A stretch of 39,137 nucleotides of DNA from Candidatus Nanopelagicaceae bacterium (lineage in GTDB: Bacteria; Actinomycetota; Actinomycetes; Nanopelagicales; Nanopelagicaceae): assembly GCA_018882885.1 (NCBI GenBank), contig VERG01000015.1, positions 1 to 39,137 of the forward strand, given 5' to 3'. Below the pieces are notes generated by a model. That model was not told the DNA's origin and searched no databases. It saw only the letters and a program-made list of their open reading frames with translations. This document shows positions 7,348-14,299 of the stretch, in pieces. Both the position numbers and the translations under genes were made by a program. How positions within the stretch are numbered: the first letter of the stretch is position 1; each line of letters begins with the position of its first letter.

Positions 7348-8337
7348 CTATCGAATTAAAGAGAATTTCCCGGTTTCCTTAAAATTAAGTAGTCGTTTTC
7401 TTGTGTATTCAATATAAGTAGGAATGAACTCTTTTTCTTCAGCAGTAGTCAATTTGATTAAATCATTGAGTAGAACCAGCTGTCTACCTACAAGCAATAG
7501 GTTGAACTCTTCATCACTGATGGACGGAATCTCAGCCTTGGACTCGTAACCTCTCATGACGAATTTTTCTCGATCTGAATTTTCCCTCATGTAGAAAATT
7601 GAATTAACCAAGTCTTGAATAGGAAGTCCGACACCTGCATCGTCGAAGTCGATTATTGCCAATCCTTCAGAAGTTCTAATGGTGTTGAATGTGTGTAAGT
7701 CGGCATGAAGTAATTGAGGTTTTGACCTTACTGAAATCCGCTCAAAGACTTCCTCTACTAAATCGAAATGTTCAAATATCAAGCCTTCAACCTCATCATC
7801 AAAAAGACCGTCATGATTGTGAAGGTTGTCTGCACTATTTAAAAGGGTGCGATTGATTAAGGGAAATTCTCTCAGCAACTCTTGAAGCAGTGATTTTGAA
7901 GATAATTGCAGTTTCGCCATCACAGAACCCAGTTCAAAAAGATCTTCATCTGATGGGTTCTCACCAACGACGGTGCCGTCAATCCACCCGAATAGCACAG
8001 CCCTCAGCGGACTTGTGTGAAATTCGGAATTGACGATAGCGAAGGCCTCACCAGAAGTGGTTCTTCTTGGAAGCGGAGCAATCACGTTGGATTCCTGCTG
8101 CAAAAGCTCTAGCCACTTTATCTCGGCCTCAATTTGTTGGGGATTTTTCTGAGAATTAATGTTGATTCTGAGTGCATAGACCTGCTTATCTTGTGTTGTT
8201 ACGCGAAAAGTTGAATTAAAACTGTGATTGACATTTTCGAAATTACATTTGGTCATTCCAAACTGACGAAGCAGATCTGGAACGAGTTCCGTAAGCAATG
8301 AAATCTGTTCCTCTTGATTTAACTCTTCAAATTTCAC
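7348..8337 (-). CDS. APH-like phosphotransferase (aminoglycoside/choline/homoserine kinase fold)
   Basis: About 329 residues from GTG at 8337; GTG at 8361 is an alternative giving 337. HADLHTFN is the catalytic H-x-D-x-x-x-x-N loop, and IDFDDAG, 17 residues later, is the metal-binding D-x-D, as in the APH family. FRVTTQDKQVYALRININS is the ATP-binding strand pair. The family includes antibiotic kinases, homoserine/fructosamine kinases and uncharacterised small-molecule kinases, so the substrate is open. TATCAT ends 7 nt before the GTG at 8337, compatible with leaderless start. It lies downstream of the TipAS-domain gene on the same strand with a 115-bp gap, so a drug-related role is possible but unproven. 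Confidence 0.85.
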   Translation of the reverse strand: MKFEELNQEEQISLLTELVPDLLRQFGMTKCNFENVNHSFNSTFRVTTQDKQVYALRININSQKNPQQIEAEIKWLELLQQESNVIAPLPRRTTSGEAFAIVNSEFHTSPLRAVLFGWIDGTVVGENPSDEDLFELGSVMAKLQLSSKSLLQELLREFPLINRTLLNSADNLHNHDGLFDDEVEGLIFEHFDLVEEVFERISVRSKPQLLHADLHTFNTIRTSEGLAIIDFDDAGVGLPIQDLVNSIFYMRENSDREKFVMRGYESKAEIPSISDEEFNLLLVGRQLVLLNDLIKLTTAEEKEFIPTYIEYTRKRLLNFKETGKFSLIR

Positions 8338-8452
8338 GACCAAAATGATACCTCTGTTCACTGTTTCTGTTTAGAACTTGAAAACGAAAAGTTCAACTAA
8401 AGTTGTAATCTCAAAGCCCAAAAACGCTAGGTGGTTTGATTAAATTTCTTTA

Positions 8453-8839
8453 TTATTTTTGCGCCATGATGGCGTCATGTACGTACTGCGCTAAACCCTG
8501 AACTCGATCGTCGTAGTACTTCTTAAATCGCTCGTCGGCTACGTACATTAAAGCCAAGTTCTTTTGCATATCAGGCGAGCAATCGTAAAACCACTTAGAT
8601 ATTGCTTCTCTATGCTTCACCACAGCTTGCTGTGCTTCCGACGAATCAATCGATTTTCCATTTCCAAAACAGAAAACAAATGCTTCTGTTGCAGCCTCTT
8701 GATCAACTTTGGCCTTAGCAAAATCTTCATTGGAATACTTAGAGGTGCGTGCCTTAGATTGTTTATAAGCCTCGGTATCACCCCAGCGTTCTTGGACTTC
8801 TTGTTCGTAAGAATTTTCCGGCTGTAGTACCTCGCTCAC
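8453..8839 (-). CDS. Free-standing TipAS antibiotic-recognition domain protein
   Basis: 128 residues made almost wholly of a TipAS domain (PF07739). YEQEVQERWGDTEAYKQSKARTSKY, HREAISKWFYDCSPDMQKNLALMYVADERFKKYYD and GLAQYVHDAI line up with the ligand-binding half of TipA and related albicidin/thiopeptide-binding proteins. No MerR DNA-binding domain is present upstream, so it cannot regulate directly as TipAL does. It could sequester a drug, as described for short TipAS and AlbA/AlbB-type proteins. The start is GTG at 8839, preceded by CATAAT and 6 nt. Its neighbour is an APH-like kinase on the same strand. Confidence 0.9.
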   Translation of the reverse strand: MSEVLQPENSYEQEVQERWGDTEAYKQSKARTSKYSNEDFAKAKVDQEAATEAFVFCFGNGKSIDSSEAQQAVVKHREAISKWFYDCSPDMQKNLALMYVADERFKKYYDDRVQGLAQYVHDAIMAQK

Positions 8840-8845
8840 GCCCTG

Positions 8846-8851
8846 ATTATG
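8846..8851 (-). promoter_or_regulatory. -10 box for leaderless TipAS gene
   Basis: CATAAT on the minus strand, one base from the TATAAT consensus, ends 6 nt before the GTG at 8839. No Shine-Dalgarno sequence is visible. Confidence 0.55.
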
Positions 8852-8972
8852 GCAAATAATGCGGCGATTAGGTTATTAATGGGGGCTCAGGTACTCTTAG
8901 TCCCGATGCAATTGCGTCAAATAAATGAAAATCAGGCTTGAGCTTGATTTATATGTAAGTCTTATCTTTTCG

Positions 8973-9027
8973 TAAATACGTCAAGTCACCACGAGACATA
9001 CATGTCTAGATGATTGGTACGTATTTA
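8973..9027 (+). promoter_or_regulatory. Inverted-repeat leader immediately before the helicase start
   Basis: TAAATACGT (8973-8981) pairs perfectly with ACGTATTTA (9019-9027), whose right arm ends one base before the ATG at 9029. Inside lies AGACAT-AC-ATGTCT (8994-9007). As RNA, the outer stem would occlude the start codon region; as DNA, either repeat could be an operator. The rest of the 189-bp gap (8840-9028) shows no gene. Confidence 0.4.
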
Positions 9028-9028
9028 A

Positions 9029-10360
9029 ATGTCGTTGCTTACTGCAGAAAAACAAACAACCTTTAGAGAGCTGGGTATTCATCCAGCGCTTGTAAACGCC
9101 CTTGATGCTCAGGGGATAAGAAATCCATTCCCGATTCAAGAGGCAACAATTCCTGATGCGATTGCCGGACATGACATTTTGGGTCGCGGACAAACCGGAT
9201 CAGGAAAGACGCTGGCTTTTGGTCTAGCGCTACTTAACAATATTTATGGAAAGAAGACCGCGCCAAGAAAGCCAATCGCATTGGTTTTGGCGCCAACCCG
9301 CGAATTAGCTCAGCAAATTAATGAGGTTCTCGCACCGCTTGCTCGCGCGGTCGGTCATGAAACCGTTGTAATTGCTGGCGGAATGCCATATGGCAAACAG
9401 GTAAATGCTTTGAAGAAGAGCGTTTCAATTTTGGTTGCGACACCTGGTCGTTTGATTGATTTGCTAGAAAAAGATGAATTGCAATTGGATGCTTTGCAGA
9501 TTGCGGTACTTGATGAAGCCGATCAGATGGCGGATATGGGATTTCTTCCTGCTGTTAAACAGATTTTGAATCAAGCAAAGAAGGGTGGGCAGCGCTTCCT
9601 ATTCTCTGCAACCTTGGATCGCGGGGTTGATGGTCTCGTTCGTCAATATCTAAAAGAGCCTAAGACTCATACCGTTAAAGAAATTGAGGGCACCAAGGCC
9701 CTGGCTGATCACTATGTTTTTGTGATGAATCACAATGACAAAGTAAATATCTCAAATCAGATTGCCTCACGTGACGGAAAATCAATCTTCTTTGTCCGCA
9801 CCAAGCGCGGAGCCGATAAATTGGCAACAAACTTATCCAGTGTTGGCGTAAGAGTTGGAACATTGCATGGCGGCAAGTCACAGGCTGTACGAACCCGCAC
9901 TCTGGCTCGCTTCAAAGAGCAGGACTCTGCGGTTTTGGTAGCTACGGATGTGGCTGCAAGAGGCATTCACGTTGATGGCATTGATTTGGTCGTTCACTTT
10001 GATGCACCAGCTGATCACAAGGACTATCTACATCGCTCTGGAAGAACCGCTCGTGCCGGAAAGACAGGACGAGTTGTAACCCTTGCGACCCACAAAGAGC
10101 AACGCGCAATCGGAGGAATCACGACGCGTGCCGGTGTAGAACCATGGGTTATGGCTATCAAGCCACTAGATGAGAAATTAGTCAGCATTACTGGCGCAAA
10201 AGAACCTTCCGGAATTCCTTTATCAGAGGAAAAGGTAGCTGCCCCTGCTCAAAAACAACACAGGGGACCAGCTAGAAAAGGCGGAAAAAAGCGTCGTAAG
10301 TTTGGAAATGATGAGCGCAGTTTTAAAGGCGCTTCGTCACGCCGTAAGCGAGTGCGCTGA
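9029..10360 (+). CDS. DEAD-box ATP-dependent RNA helicase
   Basis: 443 residues with the full motif set in order: Q motif (FRELGIHPAL...NPFPIQEA), motif I GQTGSGKT (residues 54-61), Ia PTRELAQQ (about 89-96), II DEAD (about 162-165), III SAT, then HRSGRTARAGKTG (motif VI) in the second RecA domain. The C-terminal tail from about residue 400 is rich in Lys, Arg and Gly, and probably binds RNA nonspecifically. Such helicases unwind short duplexes in ribosome assembly, mRNA decay or cold adaptation. The gene's 3' end overlaps the convergent VOC gene by 24 bp. An inverted repeat precedes the start. Confidence 0.97.
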   Translation: MSLLTAEKQTTFRELGIHPALVNALDAQGIRNPFPIQEATIPDAIAGHDILGRGQTGSGKTLAFGLALLNNIYGKKTAPRKPIALVLAPTRELAQQINEVLAPLARAVGHETVVIAGGMPYGKQVNALKKSVSILVATPGRLIDLLEKDELQLDALQIAVLDEADQMADMGFLPAVKQILNQAKKGGQRFLFSATLDRGVDGLVRQYLKEPKTHTVKEIEGTKALADHYVFVMNHNDKVNISNQIASRDGKSIFFVRTKRGADKLATNLSSVGVRVGTLHGGKSQAVRTRTLARFKEQDSAVLVATDVAARGIHVDGIDLVVHFDAPADHKDYLHRSGRTARAGKTGRVVTLATHKEQRAIGGITTRAGVEPWVMAIKPLDEKLVSITGAKEPSGIPLSEEKVAAPAQKQHRGPARKGGKKRRKFGNDERSFKGASSRRKRVR

Positions 10361-11206
10361 CTTTATTGAAATCTGATTTCCCCAAGGATCTTCAACCTTG
10401 GTGATTCCAGAATCAAGCACTGAGTCGAGGTCGTAGAAAGTCAATCTCTCTTTTGTTTCCAAAACTTGATCTTGGCTCTCCAGAATAATTTCGACATTTC
10501 CTAATCCAAGTGCGAGTTGACGCTTGCCCGCGCCTTTGCTGCGCCAAGTATTCATTGCCATGTGGTGGTGATAACCGCCGGCAGAGACAAAGAGAGCCGC
10601 ACCACCCCAATTGAGAGTTTTTTCAAAACCCAACATCTTTACATAAAACTCTTCTGCGGCAGCAATTGAACCAACACTTAAGTGAACGTGGCCAACCTTT
10701 TTTGCCTCATCAACTGGAACTTCTGTTAAATGTTCACGCAAAAACTCATTCGGATCCAAGAAGATAGTGTCCATTTCAATTGAGCCGTGTGCCCAACTCC
10801 ACTCATTTCGGTCTCTATCCCAATAGAGTTCGACGCCATTTCCTTCTGGGTCGTTGAAATAAAAAGCTTTGCTAACCAAATGATCTGCGCTACCGGTAAA
10901 GGTTCCAGGATATTGACGTGCGACCGAGGCAACCGCTTTTGCTAAAGCTGATTGGGTTGGAAAGAGAATCGCGGTGTGAAACAGACCCGCTTGACCAGGA
11001 GAGGCATATTTCATCTCTGGCTTGGATTCAAGAATGACAATGGTCGTACCTGCCTGTCCCAGTAGGGCACGACCATTGATTTCGGAGAACAGGGTTAACC
11101 CGATTCCATCTCTGTAATACCTAATCATCTGATCTAAGTCAGATACCCAAAGCGTTACCGCACCCATATCAGCATTGGCGGGCAGTAATTGGGAGTTGCT
11201 GTTCAT
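10337..11206 (-). CDS. Two-domain VOC protein, CatE-like extradiol dioxygenase/glyoxalase family
   Basis: 289 residues with two vicinal-oxygen-chelate modules. The first runs from AVTLWVSDLDQMIRYYRDGIGL to DPEGNGVELYWD. The second runs from GHVHLSVGSIAAAEEFYVKMLGF, through GYHHHMAMNTW, to DPWGNQISI. Candidate metal ligands are the His of HVHLSV and the His cluster in GYHHHMA. The usual final Glu of the second module is not seen at DPWGNQISI, as in many CatE-like proteins, so I do not claim a specific reaction. The likely role is cleavage or detoxification of an aromatic or electrophilic compound. It is divergent from a DinB gene, and its promoter carries the MarR/RosR-like palindrome shared with the monooxygenase gene at 15853. 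Confidence 0.88.
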   Translation of the reverse strand: MNSNSQLLPANADMGAVTLWVSDLDQMIRYYRDGIGLTLFSEINGRALLGQAGTTIVILESKPEMKYASPGQAGLFHTAILFPTQSALAKAVASVARQYPGTFTGSADHLVSKAFYFNDPEGNGVELYWDRDRNEWSWAHGSIEMDTIFLDPNEFLREHLTEVPVDEAKKVGHVHLSVGSIAAAEEFYVKMLGFEKTLNWGGAALFVSAGGYHHHMAMNTWRSKGAGKRQLALGLGNVEIILESQDQVLETKERLTFYDLDSVLDSGITKVEDPWGNQISIKSAHSLTA

Positions 11207-11212
11207 GACAAG

Positions 11213-11240
11213 AGCCTATCAGATTTAGTTGAAATTTCAA
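11213..11240 (-). promoter_or_regulatory. Promoter of the VOC gene, leaderless
   Basis: On the minus strand, TTGAAA (11235-11240) acts as -35, then a 16-bp spacer, then TAGGCT (11213-11218) as -10, then 6 nt to the ATG at 11206. The -35 lies inside the palindrome at 11224-11245. The same layout and nearly the same bases occur at 15819-15846. Confidence 0.65.
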
Positions 11241-11245
11241 CTAAA
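11224..11245. promoter_or_regulatory. Perfect 22-bp palindromic operator (MarR/RosR-like)
   Basis: TTTAGTTGAA-AT-TTCAACTAAA is a perfect palindrome in the region between the divergent VOC and DinB genes. Its core matches the operator at 15815-15834. From memory, the Corynebacterium RosR site is TTGTTGAYRYRTCAACWA, which is very similar, so a redox-sensing MarR-family repressor is the likely binder. No MarR gene is in the window. Confidence 0.75.
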
Positions 11246-11264
11246 GCAAGAATCGAGCTCAGGA

Positions 11265-11276
11265 TAGGCTTCCTCC
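11265..11276 (+). promoter_or_regulatory. -10 box for leaderless DinB gene
   Basis: TAGGCT (11265-11270) plus 6 nt precede the ATG at 11277. The palindrome lies about 20 bp upstream of the -10 box, so the same repressor could affect this divergent promoter as well. Confidence 0.55.
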
Positions 11277-11780
11277 ATGAGTATTGGATTAGAGAGACTT
11301 TTGAAACACATGGCCTGGGCCAACCAGCGCACCGTGGAGCACTTAGAGACTTTGCCAGTTGAAGCTCTAAAGGCATTTGCGACTAATCCGGATTGGTTTG
11401 TTGCTGAGATTTTGCATCACATTGTCGATTCTGGCGATCACTACGCATATCGAATTTCTGGAGTTCCCGTCCTAACCAAACCAGGAGATCCATGTATTGC
11501 AGATGTCGAAGCTCTTTCAGATCTGACCCGAATTAAGGATCAAGCAGCAAAAGTTGATGCAGCATTGCTGGAATGCGCCAAACTAGATGACATCCAACTA
11601 GAGTTTGAAAATTATGAAGGCAAGTTGGTCAAAAGGTGGAGATCAACCATTCTTTCCCAAGCAATTCACCACGCAACAGAACACCGCGCACAATTAGCAG
11701 CAGCGCTCGAGGCAAAAGGATTTTCTCCGGTAAATCTAGATGATCTAGATCTCTGGTCTTATGAAATAGAGAATGGGTAG
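11277..11780 (+). CDS. DinB/YfiT-fold metal-dependent protein
   Basis: 167 residues of a four-helix-bundle DinB protein. MAWANQRTVEHL opens helix 1. The metal-binding His residues are visible in EILHHIVDSGDHYAYR (about residues 45-60) and in HHATEHRAQLAAALE (about 132-146), the H...HxxxH pattern of the family. Members include thiol-dependent transferases using mycothiol or bacillithiol. In an actinobacterium, a mycothiol-linked detoxification role is reasonable but inferred. It starts 70 bp from the divergent VOC gene, and both may respond to the regulator that binds the intervening palindrome. Confidence 0.85.
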   Translation: MSIGLERLLKHMAWANQRTVEHLETLPVEALKAFATNPDWFVAEILHHIVDSGDHYAYRISGVPVLTKPGDPCIADVEALSDLTRIKDQAAKVDAALLECAKLDDIQLEFENYEGKLVKRWRSTILSQAIHHATEHRAQLAAALEAKGFSPVNLDDLDLWSYEIENG

Positions 11781-11817
11781 CGCATTTCCTAAACCTCTCT
11801 CTAAATCCTGGTTTGAG

Positions 11818-11835
11818 CATACCCCCGGGGGTATG
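11818..11835. promoter_or_regulatory. Perfect CsoR/CstR-type operator
   Basis: CATACCCCC-GGGGGTATG is a perfect 18-bp palindrome with the CsoR-family ATACCCC..GGGGTAT core, 25 bp upstream of the CstR-like gene. It lies between a possible -35 (TTGAGC, 11813-11818) and -10 (TAATGT, 11837-11842, spacer 18), so binding would block transcription. Confidence 0.85.
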
Positions 11836-11860
11836 CTAATGTCCAGCATTAGGAGGCCCC

Positions 11861-12148
11861 ATGTCAAAACGTTCTAATTCAGTTGCTCTAAAAGATGTAG
11901 AGCAGATGGCAGAAATACTGAAACGCGTAAAGCGCGCTGAAGGTCAAATTGCTGGCGTAATTCGGATGCTCGAAGAGGGGCGTAGCTGCGAAGAGGTTGT
12001 TCATCAAATGGCAGCGGTCGGCAAAGCGATGAATACCGCTGCTGTTACGTTGATTGCCTCTAGCCTTCAAGAATGCCTTCTAGATAAGAAGACAAACACA
12101 CCAGAGCAGAGAGAAAAGTTGCAGAAGCTCTTTTTGAGCTTGGCATAG
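11861..12148 (+). CDS. cstR: CstR-like persulfide-sensing CsoR-family repressor
   Basis: 95 residues of the all-helical CsoR family (LKRVKRAEGQIAGVIRMLEEGRSCEEVVHQMAAV). The two sensing cysteines are C43 and C72. At the position of the copper-binding His of CsoR (four residues before the second Cys), this protein has S68, in the segment LIASSLQEC. Loss of that His with both cysteines kept is the CstR pattern, which reacts with persulfides rather than Cu(I). Downstream rhodanese and CoA-disulfide reductase genes match known cst operons. AGGAGG lies 4 nt before the ATG, and the palindromic operator is 25 bp upstream. Tetrameric repressor; autoregulation expected. Confidence 0.88.
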   Translation: MSKRSNSVALKDVEQMAEILKRVKRAEGQIAGVIRMLEEGRSCEEVVHQMAAVGKAMNTAAVTLIASSLQECLLDKKTNTPEQREKLQKLFLSLA

Positions 12149-12156
12149 GGAGAAAA

Positions 12157-12540
12157 ATGAAAAAACTTTTAGCGGGAATTTTTGCATCAGCTTTGTTTTT
12201 GACGGGTTGTTCTAGTTCAGGTAGCGCCACCAATATGGATGTTAATGAATTTCTAGCCCAGATTTCTGAGCCTGGTGTCGTGATCGTAGATGTAAGAACT
12301 CCTGAGGAGTTTGCCGCTGGTCACTTGCTGGGGGCAGTAAATCTGGATGTAAGTTCGGCTAACTTTGAATCACAAATTGCTGAATTAGATAAGAGTGGTA
12401 CTTACGCGATTTATTGCCGAAGTGGAAATAGATCCACCATTGCTAGTGGGAAAATGTCTGACGCCGGATTCACCAACTTGTATAACTTCAACAAGGGTGG
12501 GTTTGCAGAGCTGGCAGCGGCAGGTGCACCAACTGCATGA
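12157..12540 (+). CDS. Rhodanese-domain lipoprotein
   Basis: 127 residues. MKKLLAGIFASALFLTGC is a lipoprotein signal with the lipobox Cys at residue 18. A single rhodanese domain follows, with VDVRTPEEFAAGHLLGAVNLD and the catalytic loop CRSGNRS (C87). It should be anchored on the outer face of the membrane and transfer sulfane sulfur from persulfides or polysulfide. It is the second gene of the CstR operon, 8 nt after the repressor with a GGGAG site, and overlaps the next gene by 4 nt (ATGA), indicating translational coupling. Confidence 0.93.
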   Translation: MKKLLAGIFASALFLTGCSSSGSATNMDVNEFLAQISEPGVVIVDVRTPEEFAAGHLLGAVNLDVSSANFESQIAELDKSGTYAIYCRSGNRSTIASGKMSDAGFTNLYNFNKGGFAELAAAGAPTA

Positions 12541-14183
12541 AGCGCTTTGTAATTATTGGCGGAGTCGCTGGTGGCATGTCGGCTGCCACTCGGTTACGTC
12601 GTCTTGATGAATCCGCTGAAATTGTTGTTTTAGAAAAGAGCGGGTTTGTTTCTTATGCCAATTGCGGGTTGCCTTACTACATCGGTGGGGTTATATCTAA
12701 AGAGCAAGACCTATTGCTACAAACCCCAGAAAGCCTCAATAAACGTTTTAATCTTGATGTAAGGGTAAATAGCGAAGTTACCGCAATTGATTCGGCCGCA
12801 AAGAGTGTTTCAGTTCGCAACTCCTCAACGGGCGAAATTTATAGCCTTGTATATAACAAATTAATCTTAAGTCCTGGGGCTACTCCAATCGTTCCGCCTA
12901 TTGAAGGCGTGGATCGCGCCATGACTTTGCGTACTGTTGAAGACACAAAGAAGATCTTCACAGCCGTTGAATCTAAACCTGCTACTGCTGTAGTAATAGG
13001 CGGAGGTTTTATAGGAGTTGAGGTTGCTGAAAACCTGGTACACCGCGGAATTAAGACCACTCTTGTCGAAGCATCCGCTCAGGTACTCGCTCCGCTAGAT
13101 CCTGAGATGGCTCTATTGGTATCGAATGAAATGTCCAAACATGGCGTGAATCTCTATTTAAATTCATCAGCAACGAAAATCAATCCCAATTCAGTCGTGT
13201 TGAGTAGTGGCGAGGAGGTGCCTGCAGACCTGGTTATTCTCGCTATAGGAGTTCGACCTGATATTTCGCTGGCGAAGGATGCTGGTCTGCAAATTGGAAC
13301 CAGAGGTGGTGTTGTAGTCGATGAAAACAATTTGACTAGCGACCCAGATATTTACGCCCTTGGCGACGCTGCTGAGAAGACAGATGCACTAGATGAAAGT
13401 TCAACCTTGGTTCCGTTAGCGAACATTGCAAATAGACATGGGCGAGTGATTGCAGATCACATTAATGGAAGAAATGTTCGCCCAGTAAAAACGATAGGCA
13501 CTGCAATTGTTAAAGTTTTTGATTTAGCCGTTGCCTCGACTGGCTGGAATGAAAAACGTTTGAAGGCTGCCAATATTGAACATCGTGCTATTCATACTCA
13601 TCCTGGCTCACATGCTGGTTATTACCCAGGGGCTGAGACATTAGCTTTAAAGTTACTAATCAACCCTAAAACCGGAGAGATTTACGGAGCACAAGGCGTT
13701 GGTAAAGATGGAGTCGACAAGCGAATTGACGTTATATCTACCGCCATTCGAGCAGGAATTACGGCCCCAGAGTTAGCTGATCTTGAGCTGGCTTATGCAC
13801 CTCCATTTGGCAGCGCTAAAGACCCAGTAAACATGTTGGGTTATGTCGCCGAAAACATCGTGTCTGGTTTAGTAAAAACCGCTCAATGGCATGAAATTGA
13901 AGATTTCCGAAACGATGAATTTACCTTACTTGATGTACGAACTCCCGGAGAGTGTGCGAAGGGCATGATTCCAGGTTTCATCAACATTCCAGTAGATGAA
14001 ATTAGAAATCGATTTTCAGAGATTAAGACAAAGAAAGTATTAGTAACCTGTCAGGTCGGGCAACGCGCTCACACCGCGACTCTTCTTCTCAAAAACTTGG
14101 GTTTCGAACCAATAAATCTGGATGGTGGTTTTCACCTCTGGAGTAATTCACCAGCAGCCAACAAAGAGAAAGTGCAGGCATAG
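12537..14183 (+). CDS. CoA-disulfide reductase with C-terminal rhodanese domain
   Basis: 548 residues. The FAD-binding IIGGVAGGMSAATRLRRL opens the protein. SYANCGLPYYIGG places the single redox Cys at residue 43, as in CoA-disulfide/CoA-persulfide reductases. A second Rossmann motif (VVIGGGFIGVEVAENL, about 150-165) binds NAD(P)H. A rhodanese domain from about residue 455 ends with the active loop CQVGQRA (C505). Fusions of this type reduce CoA persulfide or polysulfide to release sulfide. It is the main enzyme of the operon, coupled to the rhodanese lipoprotein by ATGA overlap, and a 37-residue Cys-rich ORF starts 2 nt after its stop. Confidence 0.93.
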   Translation: MKRFVIIGGVAGGMSAATRLRRLDESAEIVVLEKSGFVSYANCGLPYYIGGVISKEQDLLLQTPESLNKRFNLDVRVNSEVTAIDSAAKSVSVRNSSTGEIYSLVYNKLILSPGATPIVPPIEGVDRAMTLRTVEDTKKIFTAVESKPATAVVIGGGFIGVEVAENLVHRGIKTTLVEASAQVLAPLDPEMALLVSNEMSKHGVNLYLNSSATKINPNSVVLSSGEEVPADLVILAIGVRPDISLAKDAGLQIGTRGGVVVDENNLTSDPDIYALGDAAEKTDALDESSTLVPLANIANRHGRVIADHINGRNVRPVKTIGTAIVKVFDLAVASTGWNEKRLKAANIEHRAIHTHPGSHAGYYPGAETLALKLLINPKTGEIYGAQGVGKDGVDKRIDVISTAIRAGITAPELADLELAYAPPFGSAKDPVNMLGYVAENIVSGLVKTAQWHEIEDFRNDEFTLLDVRTPGECAKGMIPGFINIPVDEIRNRFSEIKTKKVLVTCQVGQRAHTATLLLKNLGFEPINLDGGFHLWSNSPAANKEKVQA

Positions 14184-14185
14184 AT

Positions 14186-14299
14186 ATGTGCAGCAGAGTA
14201 ATGTGTGATACATGTAAGAAGTGGACTTGGTCAGGATGTGGCCAACATATAGATGAAGCATTAGCTGGAGTTCCACAAGAACAAATCTGTAACTGTTAA
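14186..14299 (+). CDS. 37-residue Cys-rich small protein, end of the persulfide operon
   Basis: The frame MCSRVMCDTCKKWTWSGCGQ continues with HIDEALAGVPQEQICNC and a TAA. It has six cysteines (residues 2, 7, 10, 18, 35, 37) and His21, arranged C-x4-C-x2-C-x7-C-G-x-H-x13-C-x-C, which suggests a zinc or thiol site. I recall similar short hypothetical proteins of the form C..C.KTTW.GCG.HV in other bacteria, but know no function. It begins 2 nt after the CoA-disulfide reductase stop, so it should be cotranscribed, and it overlaps the convergent photolyase gene by 4 bp. An internal ATG at residue 6 would lose the first Cys. A role in sulfane-sulfur handling is inference. Confidence 0.75.
   Translation: MCSRVMCDTCKKWTWSGCGQHIDEALAGVPQEQICNC

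Noticed and set aside
8384-8408. A TTCAACTAAA half-site resembling the MarR/RosR-like operator, upstream of the APH-like gene
   Set aside because: Only one arm is present in the right orientation; the second arm is out of register. Treated as chance unless a genome search shows otherwise.
11836-11852. CTAATG-TCCAG-CATTAG hairpin downstream of the CstR operator
   Set aside because: A short stem overlapping the likely -10 box. It is probably incidental, since the perfect 18-bp palindrome already explains regulation.
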